Shown here: positions 36,251 through 45,164 of the stretch, piece by piece | Numbering within the stretch: position 1 is the stretch's first letter | How the letters are laid out: each line of letters starts with the position of its first letter | From: Microthrixaceae bacterium | GTDB taxonomy: Bacteria > Actinomycetota > Acidimicrobiia > Acidimicrobiales > Poriferisodalaceae | Reading direction: 5' to 3' | NCBI GenBank assembly: GCA_011523825.1 | Contig: WTFX01000012.1 | Location: 1-64,000, forward strand | Length of the DNA stretch: 64,000 nucleotides | Notes under the pieces: generated by a model | What the model saw: the letters and a program-made list of their open reading frames with translations, nothing else | What the model was told of the DNA's origin: nothing | Database searches by the model: none | Translations under genes and position numbers: made by a program

Positions 36251-36699
36251 TATGGCCCTTGTGTCGAGTCACCGGGATCGCGCTTGGTGGTGAGGGGGCC
36301 GGCGGTGGGGGCTCGGTAGCTGCCGATCCATTCGTCTTCCCACTTCTGGTCGTACTGGTCGGGCGCGCAGCCGGGCCTGTAGATGGCAATCAGCTCCTGG
36401 ATGATCTGCACACGATGCGAGCGCAGACCGCCTGGCACCTCGTAGGTGCAGATGTGGAGGTTCCACTTGTTGCCAGCGCGTCGCTCCCAGCACTTGGCGC
36501 GTCGGTGGCCGAACGGCAGGCCCGCCTCGCTCAGGTCATCGGCATGGTCCACGTCGATGACGGCGTAGTCGTGCGGCCGGTTCTCGGGATCGTCTCGGTA
36601 CAGGATCGCGTAGACCGCGGCGGTGGCCGGCGGTGTCCAGCCGCCGAGCACTCGAGGTCCCTCGAACGGGTAGCCGGCGAGCGAGCCGAGTCTGATCAT
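36250..36699 (-). CDS. Uncharacterised protein, possible degenerate GIY-YIG-like fold
   Basis: The 149 aa protein has conserved-looking segments YPFEGPRVLGGWTPP, AVYAILYRDDPENRPHDYAVI and CTYEVPGGLRSHR, and ends DEWIGSYRAPTAGPLTT. It belongs to a widespread family I recall only as hypothetical. The pattern AVYAILY...YAVIDVDHADDLS resembles the start of GIY-YIG nucleases (VYxIxY...YVGxSDDL) with the key glycine replaced, which is inference only. It lies 24 bases downstream of the 97 aa gene in the minus-strand coxDE operon. Its stop coincides with the inverted-repeat arm. Confidence 0.7.
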   Translation of the reverse strand: MIRLGSLAGYPFEGPRVLGGWTPPATAAVYAILYRDDPENRPHDYAVIDVDHADDLSEAGLPFGHRRAKCWERRAGNKWNLHICTYEVPGGLRSHRVQIIQELIAIYRPGCAPDQYDQKWEDEWIGSYRAPTAGPLTTKRDPGDSTQGP

Positions 36700-36723
36700 T
36701 TGGGTCGGATCATCTGGTTGGCA

Positions 36724-37017
36724 TCAGTCGTCGAACTCCGACCCATCCTCGCCGATCACTTCGGCGCGGGTCATCGGCCAGACGGGAAGGTTTGCAGTCT
36801 CGACAGCAGCGGCGAACGCAGCCATGGCCGCCTCGACGGCTTGATCAGAGCTCTCCGCCTCCACCACGATCTGGGCGCCGTACGCCATCGCGCCGACGCC
36901 CGACGCGATTCCTTCGAGCGGTGCGACAGCGTCGGCAAGCGCCACCACTTCGTCCAGCTCGACGAGCCGATCACCTTCGGCCTGGATGGAGACACTCCAC
37001 TTGCTCATCGTCGGCAT
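36724..37017 (-). CDS. Small hypothetical protein downstream of coxE
   Basis: The 97 aa protein (94 aa if started at the second ATG, 37008) begins KWSVSIQAEGDRLVELDEVV and contains GVGAMAYGAQIVVEA and LPVWPMTRAEVIGEDG. The alternation of strands and helices suggests a small ferredoxin-like alpha/beta fold. I do not recognise a named family. ATG 37017 is preferred because GGAGG lies 11 bases upstream. It is 19 bases downstream of coxE on the same strand. Confidence 0.65.
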   Translation of the reverse strand: MPTMSKWSVSIQAEGDRLVELDEVVALADAVAPLEGIASGVGAMAYGAQIVVEAESSDQAVEAAMAAFAAAVETANLPVWPMTRAEVIGEDGSEFDD

Positions 37018-37036
37018 CGGTTCGTTCGCCTCCGCT

Positions 37037-38203
37037 TCAGCCGACGTCGCGGAGCCTGCCGGCGAACGCCTCGAGGTTCGCGAGATCGTGCCCGGACTCG
37101 AGCGCGTCGATGTGGGGGCCGGCGGCGGCCATGCCGAGCGTGCTCGGCAGTGTCTCGACATCGTCGCCGGCGAGCGGGTTCATCCAGATGATCCGGTGGC
37201 AGAGCCGGCCCAGACGTTCCATCGCGTCTGCCAGGGCGGCAGGCTCGCCCCGGTCGAGCCCGTCGGAGCAGATGATGACCGTGGCGCCCCGGCTGATCCC
37301 CTTGCGACCCCACCTGCGGATGAAGCTGTCCAGCGACGTGCCGATCTGGGTGCCGCCGTCCCAATCCAGCACACGCTCGGCGGCCAGCTTCATGGCGTCG
37401 TCGGGGTTGTGCCGGTCCAACGCCGGCGTGATGCGCGTGAGTCGGGTGCCGAAGCAGAACACCTCCACCTTCTGGGCGGCGCGGCGCATTGAGTATGCGA
37501 ACTGCAGCAGGTTGCGTGAGTGGTCAGCCATCGATCCCGAGACATCGAGAATCAACACCAGCGGGCGCGCTCGCTCCGCCCGCGTCAGGCGATGCAAGAC
37601 AGGGGCCTTATGGCTCAGCCGCATGGCGTCGCGGGCCATCCGGCGGATGTCGAGACGCGCTCCCGACGGATCCCTCTGGCGTCGCCGAGTGCGGCGTCGG
37701 GGAGGTTCGAGCCGCACTTGCGCGATGATCCGCCGCAGCGCGGCCAGTTCGTCAGGCGTGCACTCGGCGAATCGCTTGTCGCGCTGAATTTCGACCCCGG
37801 AGGCCTGCCGCCCGAGCACCATCGGCCGATCGTCGCCCGATTCGGCGCCGGGCTCACTGTCGGGCACGTTCAGGGTGCCGCTGAGGCCTTGCGCGATTGG
37901 CTCGGCAGCGGCAGGTTCGGGGTCGGCCGGGGCCCGGTGTCCCAAGAAGTACCGGCGGAATACCTCGTCGTAGAGCGGCAGGTGGTCGCGGCGATGGACC
38001 AGCGTCGTCCGGCCGCCCCAGTACACGTCTTCGAGATCGCTCGGCGTGAGCTCCGAGACCGCCGAGCAGAACGTGATCAGGTCATCGGAGCCGACGGGAA
38101 GACCCTCGTTTCGCAGTGCCTGGCCGAAGCCGACGAGCCTGGCCACGAATTCCGCCGGATCTGGGCCGGCGTCATCTCCGAGCGCAGGCGCTCCCTCAGG
38201 CAT
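37037..38203 (-). CDS. coxE: CoxE, von Willebrand factor A domain protein for CO dehydrogenase maturation
   Basis: The 388 aa protein has an N-terminal helical region (about residues 15-90), a basic Arg-rich linker (about 165-200) and a C-terminal VWA domain with the MIDAS motif DVSGSMADHS (about 220-229) and SDGLDRGEP. CoxE acts with the AAA+ protein CoxD in assembling the Mo-Cu active site. ATG 38203 overlaps the coxD stop by 8 bases (ATGCCTGA), so the pair is translationally coupled as expected for MoxR/VWA partners. Confidence 0.9.
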   Translation of the reverse strand: MPEGAPALGDDAGPDPAEFVARLVGFGQALRNEGLPVGSDDLITFCSAVSELTPSDLEDVYWGGRTTLVHRRDHLPLYDEVFRRYFLGHRAPADPEPAAAEPIAQGLSGTLNVPDSEPGAESGDDRPMVLGRQASGVEIQRDKRFAECTPDELAALRRIIAQVRLEPPRRRTRRRQRDPSGARLDIRRMARDAMRLSHKAPVLHRLTRAERARPLVLILDVSGSMADHSRNLLQFAYSMRRAAQKVEVFCFGTRLTRITPALDRHNPDDAMKLAAERVLDWDGGTQIGTSLDSFIRRWGRKGISRGATVIICSDGLDRGEPAALADAMERLGRLCHRIIWMNPLAGDDVETLPSTLGMAAAGPHIDALESGHDLANLEAFAGRLRDVG

Positions 38204-39089
38204 CGGCAACGACACGCTGGAGATCGGCTTCGACGAGTTCGAGGTCGTCACGATCCTTGATGACGGCACCGATGGTGTCGGCTGCAGCGGCAACATCGAG
38301 ATCACCGGTGCCCAGCACGCCCAGCGCATCCACCCAGTCCAGCGTCTCGGCGACACCCGGCGGCTTAGCGAGGTCCATGTCGCGCAGGCGCTGCACAGCG
38401 GCGACGACCTTGCGAGCGAGTGTCTCGACGGCGTCTGGCGCACGCAGGCGCACGATCTCGATCTCCTCGTCGAAACTGGGATAGCCGATCCAGTGATAGA
38501 GGCAGCGACGCTTCAATGCGTCGTGCAGTTCCCGCGTGCGATTCGAGGTCATCACCACCATCGGCCGGCTGGAGGCAGTGATGGTGCCGACCTCGGGGAT
38601 CGTGATCTGGAAGTCCGACAGCAGCTCCAGCAGGAACGCCTCGAACTCATCGTCGGCACGGTCGATCTCATCGATGAGCAGTACCGCCTTGCTGCCGGCC
38701 TTGATCGCCGACAGCAGCGGCCGCTCGATGAGGAAGTCAGGGCCGTACAGCCCGCTGACGGCCTCGGCGTCGGTCAGCTCGCTCTCCGATAGCGCCCGGA
38801 CGTGCAGCATCTGCCGTGCGTAGTCCCACTCGTACAGCGCCTGGTAGGTGTCGATGCCCTCGTAGCACTGCAGGCGGATCAGCTCCCGCCCGCCGATCTG
38901 CGCGAGGCACTTGGCCATCTCGGTCTTGCCAACGCCGACCTCGCCTTCGAGCAGGATCGGCCGGCCCAATCGCATGCCGATGAGCGCCGCGGTAGCCAGG
39001 CCGCGGCCCGCGAGGTAGCCGGCTGATCGAAGCTGAGCCCGGAGGTCGGCGACGCTCGCCGGTGTCTCGTTGCGGGGCAGCTCGCTCAC
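38196..39089 (-). CDS. coxD: CoxD, MoxR-family AAA+ ATPase
   Basis: The 297 aa ATPase has Walker A GEVGVGKT (residues 49-56), Walker B VLLIDEIDRAD (about 136-146) and sensor-1 VVMTSNRTRELHDALKRRC. In aerobic CO oxidisers CoxD is a membrane-associated chaperone that introduces sulfur and copper into the bis-molybdenum site of CoxL. Length and architecture are standard. It is encoded before coxE in an operon convergent with the structural genes. Confidence 0.92.
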   Translation of the reverse strand: MSELPRNETPASVADLRAQLRSAGYLAGRGLATAALIGMRLGRPILLEGEVGVGKTEMAKCLAQIGGRELIRLQCYEGIDTYQALYEWDYARQMLHVRALSESELTDAEAVSGLYGPDFLIERPLLSAIKAGSKAVLLIDEIDRADDEFEAFLLELLSDFQITIPEVGTITASSRPMVVMTSNRTRELHDALKRRCLYHWIGYPSFDEEIEIVRLRAPDAVETLARKVVAAVQRLRDMDLAKPPGVAETLDWVDALGVLGTGDLDVAAAADTIGAVIKDRDDLELVEADLQRVVADA

Positions 39090-39115
39090 CGTTCGAGCCC
39101 GGGACGCCGCCGGCC

Positions 39116-39397
39116 TCAGTCGCCTGGTGTGGGATCGAGGACCAGGTCGCGCACTGAGGTGCCGTCAGGGGATGCCTTGCCCTCGCGCTCGAGCAGCTTC
39201 CGCCACGACGTGGCGATGTCCTCGTCGCCCTCTGCAAACCCGTCGAAGGTGAAATGGCGCGCGTTGCGGCAGATCTTGACGTTGCTGCGCTCAGCGTCGA
39301 AGCCGGCATCGTCGTCTCCCTGCCAGACATCTGTCAGGACGGGCTGCGGCGCGGCGCCCTGCTCTGACTGCGCCGCCGTCGAATCAGCCGATGTCAC
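39116..39397 (-). CDS. Small hypothetical protein at the head of the coxDE operon
   Basis: The 93 aa protein has a Ser/Ala-rich start and a better conserved-looking middle (NVKICRNARHFTFDGFAEG, SWRKLLEREG). I do not recognise it. GTG 39397 is the likely start: about 80% of its third codon positions are G or C, as in neighbours. It has no ribosome site, but TACTAT sits 7 bases upstream as a possible -10 box, consistent with a leaderless transcript. The stop is 26 bases before coxD, so it probably starts the operon. Confidence 0.55.
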   Translation of the reverse strand: MTSADSTAAQSEQGAAPQPVLTDVWQGDDDAGFDAERSNVKICRNARHFTFDGFAEGDEDIATSWRKLLEREGKASPDGTSVRDLVLDPTPGD

Positions 39398-39538
39398 GAC
39401 ACCGATAGTAGCCCCAGGCGCAAAATCCAGATCATCGGCCGCTCGACGTCGGCTGGGCCGTCGTGCAGCAAGACCGGCTGGCACCGATGCAGCGTCGTAT
39501 TCTCTGACACTTCACCGCATGTTGCAAGAAGGACTCGC

Positions 39539-41749
39539 ATGACCGATCGCCAGATCCATATTCGAAGCTGCTCATTGTGCGAAGCGATGTGCGGACTCGA
39601 GGTGCACCATGCCGACGGCGAAGTGAAGCTGATCAGGCCGAACCGCAACGACGTCTGGTCCAAGGGGTACATCTGCCCCAAGGGCACCGTGCTGGGCCAC
39701 ATGTATGCCGATCCCGATCGGGTACGCCGGCCATTGGTTCGTGATGCGTCAGGCGAGTTCGTCGAGGTCAGCTGGGATGCCGCCTTCGAGCGCTGCGCCG
39801 AGCTTCTCGGAGATGTCCGCGAGAAGTACGGCGTCGAGGCGATCACCGCCTACCTCGGCAATGCCACGGGCTTCAACTACTCGATCAGCCGCTACGCGGG
39901 CATGTTCCTGCAGCTGGCCGGGATACCCACCGTCTATTCGTCGGGCACCGTCGACACCTGGTCCAAGAACGTGTGCTGCCAGCTGATGTACGGGCACTCG
40001 TGGCGCATCCCAGTGCCCGACATCGACCGCACCGACTTCATGGTGGTCCAAGGCGCCAACCCAGGCGCCAGCCAGGGCAGCTTCATGGGCTGCCCCGACG
40101 TGCCGGGCTCTCTGGACGGTGTGCGCGAGCGAGGCAAGGTGGTGGTGATCGACCCGCGCCGCAGCGAGACCTGCGCTCATGCCGACCAGTGGCTGCCGGT
40201 ACGGCCCGGCACCGATGCGCTGCTGCAGCTCGCTGTGGTGAACGTGCTGTTCGACGAGGGGCTCGTGCGGCTCGGGCACCTGGCGGATCGGCTCAAAGGC
40301 GTTGACGAGGTCCGGGCTATTGCTGCTGGGTTCCCGCCCGAGCGGGTGGCCGAAGCGTGCGGCGCGGATGCCGAGGCCATCCGCACCCTGGCCCGCGAAT
40401 TCGCCGCCGCCGAGCGGGCCGCGTGGTACGCCCGCATCGGCACCTGCAACCAGGAGTTCGGCACGCTGGCATCGTGGCTGCCCGACGTGATCTGCGCGCT
40501 CACCGGCAACCTGGACTCAGTCGGCGGGATGATGTGGGCGAAGCCAGTGGCGTGGTCGATGCTGCAGCAGGACTGGGGCTTCGAGGGCGGGTTCGACCGC
40601 TGGCGGAGCCGGGTCCGCGACATTCCCGAGGTGCTGGGGCAGTTCCCGATGGGCTGCCTCGCCGAGGAGATCGACACACCCGGCGAGGGTCAGCTCAAAG
40701 CACTGATCGTGGTGGGCGGCAATCCCGTCCTGTCGGCCCCCAACTCCGAACGCCTCGACAACGCCTTGCCGCAGCTGGAGGCGATGATCTCGGTGGACAA
40801 CGCGCTGAACGAGACATCCCGCCACGCCCATGTCGTCCTGCCGGGACTGGCAGCGCTGGAGCAGCACTTCTACTCCGAGATGCTGTGGGGCTGGGCCAAG
40901 CGCTCCGCGGCGAAATACGCGCCGCCTCTGTTCGAACCCGAGCAGGGTCGGCCTGACGAGTGGGAGATCCTCACCCGGCTCGGCGCTATGTGCGCAGGCC
41001 TGGGAGAGGTGAACGTCGCCGAGTTCGACGACCTGTACTTCTCTGCCCTTGCGGAGTTGGCCGGTGTGGATCCAGCGGTGGCGCTGGATGCGTCACCCGA
41101 ACCCGGGCCCGAGCGGCTGAATGACCTGGCCATCCGCACCGGCCCCTGGGGCGACCGCTACGGCGAGGACCCCGACGGCCTGAACCTCGACAAGCTGAAA
41201 GAGCTGCCGGACGGGCTGGATATGGGTCCGATGGTCCCGCAGGTCGACGACATCGTGGTGAGCCCTGACGGGAAGATCGACTTGGCCCCCGAGCGCATCA
41301 CCTCCGACGTCGAGCGCCTCACCGAGCGCCTCGTCCGCTCCGATTCCTCGCTGGTGCTCATCAGCAGGCGCCATGTGCGCTCCAACAACTCCTGGATGCA
41401 CAACGTGGAGGTGCTGGTGCGGGGCAAGGACCGCTGCACGCTGCTCATTCACCCTGACGACGCAGCCGAAGCGGGCGTAGCCGACGGCGAGCTCGCCAGC
41501 GTCTCGTCCTCGAGCGGCACCGTCGAGGTGGCCGTGGAGGTCAGCGACCAGATGTACCCGGGCGTGGTGTCGTTGCCGCATGGCTGGGGGCACAACAAGC
41601 CCGGAACCCGCCAATCGGTGGCCAGCCGGTACGCAGGGGTCAACTACAACCTGCTCGTCCCGCCCGACTTCGTCGATGTCCCCTCGGGCAACGCCGCGGT
41701 CAATGGCGTGCCGGTGACCGTGTCACCGGTATCTGGCGTGCCGGCTTGA
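39539..41749 (+). CDS. Molybdopterin oxidoreductase, DMSO-reductase superfamily
   Basis: The 736 aa protein binds a [4Fe-4S] cluster through C11, C14, C18 and C46 (CSLCEAMCGL and GYICPKG) and bis-molybdopterin guanine dinucleotide through motifs such as QGANPGAS, VIDPRRSET and GGNPVLSAPN. The C-terminal molybdopterin dinucleotide domain carries HGWGHNKPGTRQS. It resembles the soluble formate-dehydrogenase/assimilatory-type oxidoreductases of actinobacteria; the substrate is unknown. AAGGA precedes ATG 39539. It is divergent from coxDE with 141 bases between, and TATTCT at about 39499 may be part of its promoter. It overlaps the next gene by TTGA. Confidence 0.88.
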   Translation: MTDRQIHIRSCSLCEAMCGLEVHHADGEVKLIRPNRNDVWSKGYICPKGTVLGHMYADPDRVRRPLVRDASGEFVEVSWDAAFERCAELLGDVREKYGVEAITAYLGNATGFNYSISRYAGMFLQLAGIPTVYSSGTVDTWSKNVCCQLMYGHSWRIPVPDIDRTDFMVVQGANPGASQGSFMGCPDVPGSLDGVRERGKVVVIDPRRSETCAHADQWLPVRPGTDALLQLAVVNVLFDEGLVRLGHLADRLKGVDEVRAIAAGFPPERVAEACGADAEAIRTLAREFAAAERAAWYARIGTCNQEFGTLASWLPDVICALTGNLDSVGGMMWAKPVAWSMLQQDWGFEGGFDRWRSRVRDIPEVLGQFPMGCLAEEIDTPGEGQLKALIVVGGNPVLSAPNSERLDNALPQLEAMISVDNALNETSRHAHVVLPGLAALEQHFYSEMLWGWAKRSAAKYAPPLFEPEQGRPDEWEILTRLGAMCAGLGEVNVAEFDDLYFSALAELAGVDPAVALDASPEPGPERLNDLAIRTGPWGDRYGEDPDGLNLDKLKELPDGLDMGPMVPQVDDIVVSPDGKIDLAPERITSDVERLTERLVRSDSSLVLISRRHVRSNNSWMHNVEVLVRGKDRCTLLIHPDDAAEAGVADGELASVSSSSGTVEVAVEVSDQMYPGVVSLPHGWGHNKPGTRQSVASRYAGVNYNLLVPPDFVDVPSGNAAVNGVPVTVSPVSGVPA

Positions 41750-42960
41750 CCGACCGTAGCGGTCCCTTCTCGGCCAAGGGCTTCCTGCCGCTCTGGCTGA
41801 GCGGACTGTGCTGGCACTGGAGTCGCTGGGCCATCGCGTTCTTGGCCGGCTATCACGTCAACGTCGTCACCGCCTCGCCGCGACTGGTGCAGCTCACGGG
41901 CACCGTCATGTGGGCGCCGCTGCTGCTGGGCGGCGCCTTGGGCGGCGTCATCTCTGACCGCTTCGACCGGCGCCGAACGGTGCGCTGGCAGACGGCGCTG
42001 CTGATCCCGTTCGTCGCAGTCGTCGGGCTGGCCGAGCGTGCTGGACAGCTCAGCTTGTGGTTGCTGTACCCGTTTCTGCTGTTCGCAGGCGTCGGCTGGG
42101 TCGTCGACATGACCAGCCGGCGAGCGCTGCTGCTGGACATCGTCGGACAGCAGCGGATCGGGGGCGCCATGGCGTGGGAGACGATGGCGCTCGCGTCGGG
42201 TCTCGCAGCAGGGCAGCTGCTCGGGGGCGTCATCACCGGCCGAGCGGGTGTCGGGACCGCGTTCCTGGGTATCGGTGGGGTGCTGTGCGTTGCCCTGGTG
42301 CTGCTTATGTGGGTGCCGAAGGTGCCTCGGGTTGCGGCCGAGGAGTCGCGCTCGTCGGTCGGTGCCGAGCTGCGGGCGGGTCTGCGATTGGCGCGGACCA
42401 ATCGCGGTCTGCTCAGCATCCTGGGCGTCACCGTGATGGCGAACTTCTTCATGTTCGCCTACTTCCCTGCGGTGCAGCTCATCGGCAAGGAAGTCGACGC
42501 GACGGCATCGCAGATCGGGCTGATCGGTTCGATGACGGGCTTCGGCATGATCACCAGCTCGTTCATCACCTCGGTGGCCAGCGCCCGCCGCTGGGGGATT
42601 CTCTACGTCAGCGGCGTCTTCATCACGATGGCAATGCTCATCGTCTGGGCCCTGTCGCCCAATGTGCCCTTCGCAGTCGTGACGCTGTACCTAGCCAGCT
42701 GCGGCAGCGGCCTGTTCGCGGCCACCCAGTCCACGCTGGTGCTCACGGTGGTGCCCGAGCAGATGCGCGGGCGGGCCATGGGCCTGCTCTCGATGGCCAT
42801 CGGGGCGTTGCCAATCGGCACCTATCTCCTCGGCGAGGTCGCTCAGGCACTCGGGCCGCGCACCGCAGTCATCGCTATGGCGTCGCTGGGATTTGTGGCA
42901 CTCACGCTCTGGCTTGTCTGCCGGCCCGAAGTGGTACGGCGCGGGCATCCGGCTGGCTGA
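41746..42960 (+). CDS. MFS transporter (MFS_3/exporter type)
   Basis: The 404 aa protein has about twelve membrane helices and the MFS loop GGVISDRFDRRRTVRWQ between helices 2 and 3. It resembles exporters of the enterobactin-exporter/MFS_3 group; cargo unknown. TTG 41746 overlaps the stop of the molybdoenzyme gene (TTGA), the only start that covers helix 1 (FLPLWLSGLCWHW). The coupling suggests it moves a substrate or product of that enzyme. Confidence 0.82.
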   Translation: MTDRSGPFSAKGFLPLWLSGLCWHWSRWAIAFLAGYHVNVVTASPRLVQLTGTVMWAPLLLGGALGGVISDRFDRRRTVRWQTALLIPFVAVVGLAERAGQLSLWLLYPFLLFAGVGWVVDMTSRRALLLDIVGQQRIGGAMAWETMALASGLAAGQLLGGVITGRAGVGTAFLGIGGVLCVALVLLMWVPKVPRVAAEESRSSVGAELRAGLRLARTNRGLLSILGVTVMANFFMFAYFPAVQLIGKEVDATASQIGLIGSMTGFGMITSSFITSVASARRWGILYVSGVFITMAMLIVWALSPNVPFAVVTLYLASCGSGLFAATQSTLVLTVVPEQMRGRAMGLLSMAIGALPIGTYLLGEVAQALGPRTAVIAMASLGFVALTLWLVCRPEVVRRGHPAG

Positions 42961-43050
42961 GCCAGCTCCGGCAGCGGGCTGAGCGGCCGGTGGCGGGTTC
43001 GCTACGCTGCGGCGAGGTCAAGCGCCGGGGTCGGCGGGAGGGAATTGACG

Positions 43051-44142
43051 ATGAAAGCTGCAGTGCTCAACGAGATTCCGGGCGAACTCGACATCGAGGA
43101 CATCTCGGTCGATGCGCCCGCTCCTGACGAGGTCCTGTTGCGTGTGGTGCACGCGGGCCTGTGTCACAGCGACCTGCACTTCATGGATGCCCACTGGCCG
43201 TACCAGCTCCCCGCTGTCATGGGACACGAGAGTGCCGGCGTGGTCGAGGCCGTCGGCGACAACGTGTCCTACGTGAAGCCCGGCGACCATGTCATCAGCT
43301 GTCTGTCGGTCTTCTGCGGCCACTGCGAGCGCTGCCTGACCGGTCGCCCGAACATCTGCGCCAATCCCGCTGCTGTCGCTCGGCCATCGGGTGCCGCACC
43401 ACGGCTGGCCAAGCCGGACGGCACCGAGGTGGGCCAGTTCGCCCGTCTCGGCGGATTCGCCGAGGAGATGCTGATTCACCAGAACGCTGTCGTGAAGATC
43501 CGCGACGACATGCCGCTCGACCGTGCAGCGCTCATCGGCTGCGGCGTGACCACGGGGCTGGGTGCAGTGTTCAAGACGGCTCGCATCGAGCCCGGCGCGA
43601 CCGTGGCCGTGTATGGCGCCGGCGGCATCGGCCTGTCGGCTGTGCAGGGTGCACGCATCGCCGGGGCGGGCCGGGTCATCTCGGTGGATGTCGAGGACTC
43701 CAAGCTGGAAACGGCCCGCCAGGTGGGTGCCACCGACACGGTCAACGCTTCTGACGGCGACCCGGTGGAGGCCATCAAGGAGCTGACCGGCGGCGGCGTG
43801 GACTACGCCTTCGAGTGCATCGGTCTGAAGCAGACGTGCGAGCAGGCATGGTCGTCGTCACGGCCTGGCGGCACCACGGTCATCGTGGGCATGATGCCGT
43901 TCGGCGAGAAGATCGAGATCACCGGCTATGAGGTGTTCATGCTCGAGAAGCGACTGCAGGGCTCGATGATGGGTTCGAACGCCTTCCGGGTGGACATGCC
44001 CCGTTACGTCGACATGTATCTCGACGGCCGCCTGATGCTCGACGAGATGATCTCAGCGCATATGCCGCTGGAGGACATCAACGTGGGCTACGAGCAGATG
44101 CGCCAGCGCGTCGGCACCCGCACCGTCATCGACTTCGACTAA
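43051..44142 (+). CDS. Zinc-dependent alcohol dehydrogenase
   Basis: The 363 aa medium-chain dehydrogenase has the catalytic zinc site (GLCHSDLH, GHESAGVVE), the structural zinc cysteines (CGHCERCLTGRPNIC) and a Rossmann motif (YGAGGIGLSAVQGARIAGA). It resembles class III-type and related long-chain alcohol dehydrogenases. GGGAGG at 43037-43042 sets ATG 43051 rather than the TTG at 43045. It is followed after 59 bases by an SDR gene and both could act on the same alcohol. Confidence 0.9.
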   Translation: MKAAVLNEIPGELDIEDISVDAPAPDEVLLRVVHAGLCHSDLHFMDAHWPYQLPAVMGHESAGVVEAVGDNVSYVKPGDHVISCLSVFCGHCERCLTGRPNICANPAAVARPSGAAPRLAKPDGTEVGQFARLGGFAEEMLIHQNAVVKIRDDMPLDRAALIGCGVTTGLGAVFKTARIEPGATVAVYGAGGIGLSAVQGARIAGAGRVISVDVEDSKLETARQVGATDTVNASDGDPVEAIKELTGGGVDYAFECIGLKQTCEQAWSSSRPGGTTVIVGMMPFGEKIEITGYEVFMLEKRLQGSMMGSNAFRVDMPRYVDMYLDGRLMLDEMISAHMPLEDINVGYEQMRQRVGTRTVIDFD

Positions 44143-44201
44143 CCGGTCCGCGCCTCAGGCGCTCGGGCCGCATCAAACCGACAACCAGCAAGTGAGGAAT
44201 C

Positions 44202-45026
44202 ATGGAGGTCGAGGGCAGAGTTGCCGTGGTGACAGGCGCGGCGAGCGGCATGGGCCGTGCCATGGCCGACACGTTCGCGGCGGCGGGCATGAAGGTGGTG
44301 CTGGCTGACATCGAGGAAGCGCCGCTGAATGATGCCGCAGCGGAGGTGCGGGCGACCGGTGCGGAAGCCATCGCCGTGCGCACTGATGTATCCAAGCTGG
44401 AGCAGATCGAGGTGCTCGCCGAGGCAGCCGTCGAGCAGTTCGGAAGCGTGCACGTGCTGTGCAACAACGCCGGCGTCGGCATTCCCGGCCCGGTGGGGGA
44501 CATGTCGCTTGAGGACTGGCGCTGGACGCTCGACATCAACCTGTGGGGGCCGATCTACGGCTGCCACGTGTTCCTGCCGATCATCGAGGCGACCGGCGAG
44601 GGTCACATCAACTCGACGGCGTCGGTGGCCGGGCTGTACGGCGGTGCCTCGCTGGGTGCGTACAACGTGTCCAAGCACGGTGTCGTAGCGCTGATGGCCA
44701 CGCTTGAGCGAGACCTGCGGCTGCGGAACTCGCCGGTGCATGCCTCGGTGCTGTGCCCCGGGCCGATCAACACCAACATCGTGTACAGCCAGCGCAATCG
44801 CGACCCCGAAGATGCTGCGCACCACGTGCGCACCGATCAGGGCGACAAGTTCTGGGACATGCTGAAGGGCTACCTGTCCGAGGGCATGGACCCTGCTGAC
44901 GTGGGGCCGATGGTGCTCGACGCCGTTCGCACTGACCGCTTCTGGGTGCTGACGCACCCGGAAATGGGGAAGATCGCCCGGTACCAGGCCGACGCGATGC
45001 TCGAAGACGGGCACCTCACCCGCTGA
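44202..45026 (+). CDS. Short-chain dehydrogenase/reductase
   Basis: The 274 aa classical SDR has the cofactor motif TGAASGMGRAMA (about residues 11-22), the structural NNAGVG, an active-site serine in INSTASVAGLYGG and catalytic YNVSK. It reduces or oxidises an unknown alcohol/ketone with NAD(P). The C-terminus is slightly longer than minimal SDRs. GTGAGGA lies before the ATG. Confidence 0.9.
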   Translation: MEVEGRVAVVTGAASGMGRAMADTFAAAGMKVVLADIEEAPLNDAAAEVRATGAEAIAVRTDVSKLEQIEVLAEAAVEQFGSVHVLCNNAGVGIPGPVGDMSLEDWRWTLDINLWGPIYGCHVFLPIIEATGEGHINSTASVAGLYGGASLGAYNVSKHGVVALMATLERDLRLRNSPVHASVLCPGPINTNIVYSQRNRDPEDAAHHVRTDQGDKFWDMLKGYLSEGMDPADVGPMVLDAVRTDRFWVLTHPEMGKIARYQADAMLEDGHLTR

Positions 45027-45164
45027 GCTCTCGTGCATATCGCCGCCACGTGTGGCGACGCTGAGGCAAACGGAGGAAGAGGGCGTTTACTGAGCCGGTG
45101 ATGCCGACCGCGACGCCACGAGCGGACCGCTCGCCCGAAGCGCCGCCCCGTCGGTCCTGAGCAC

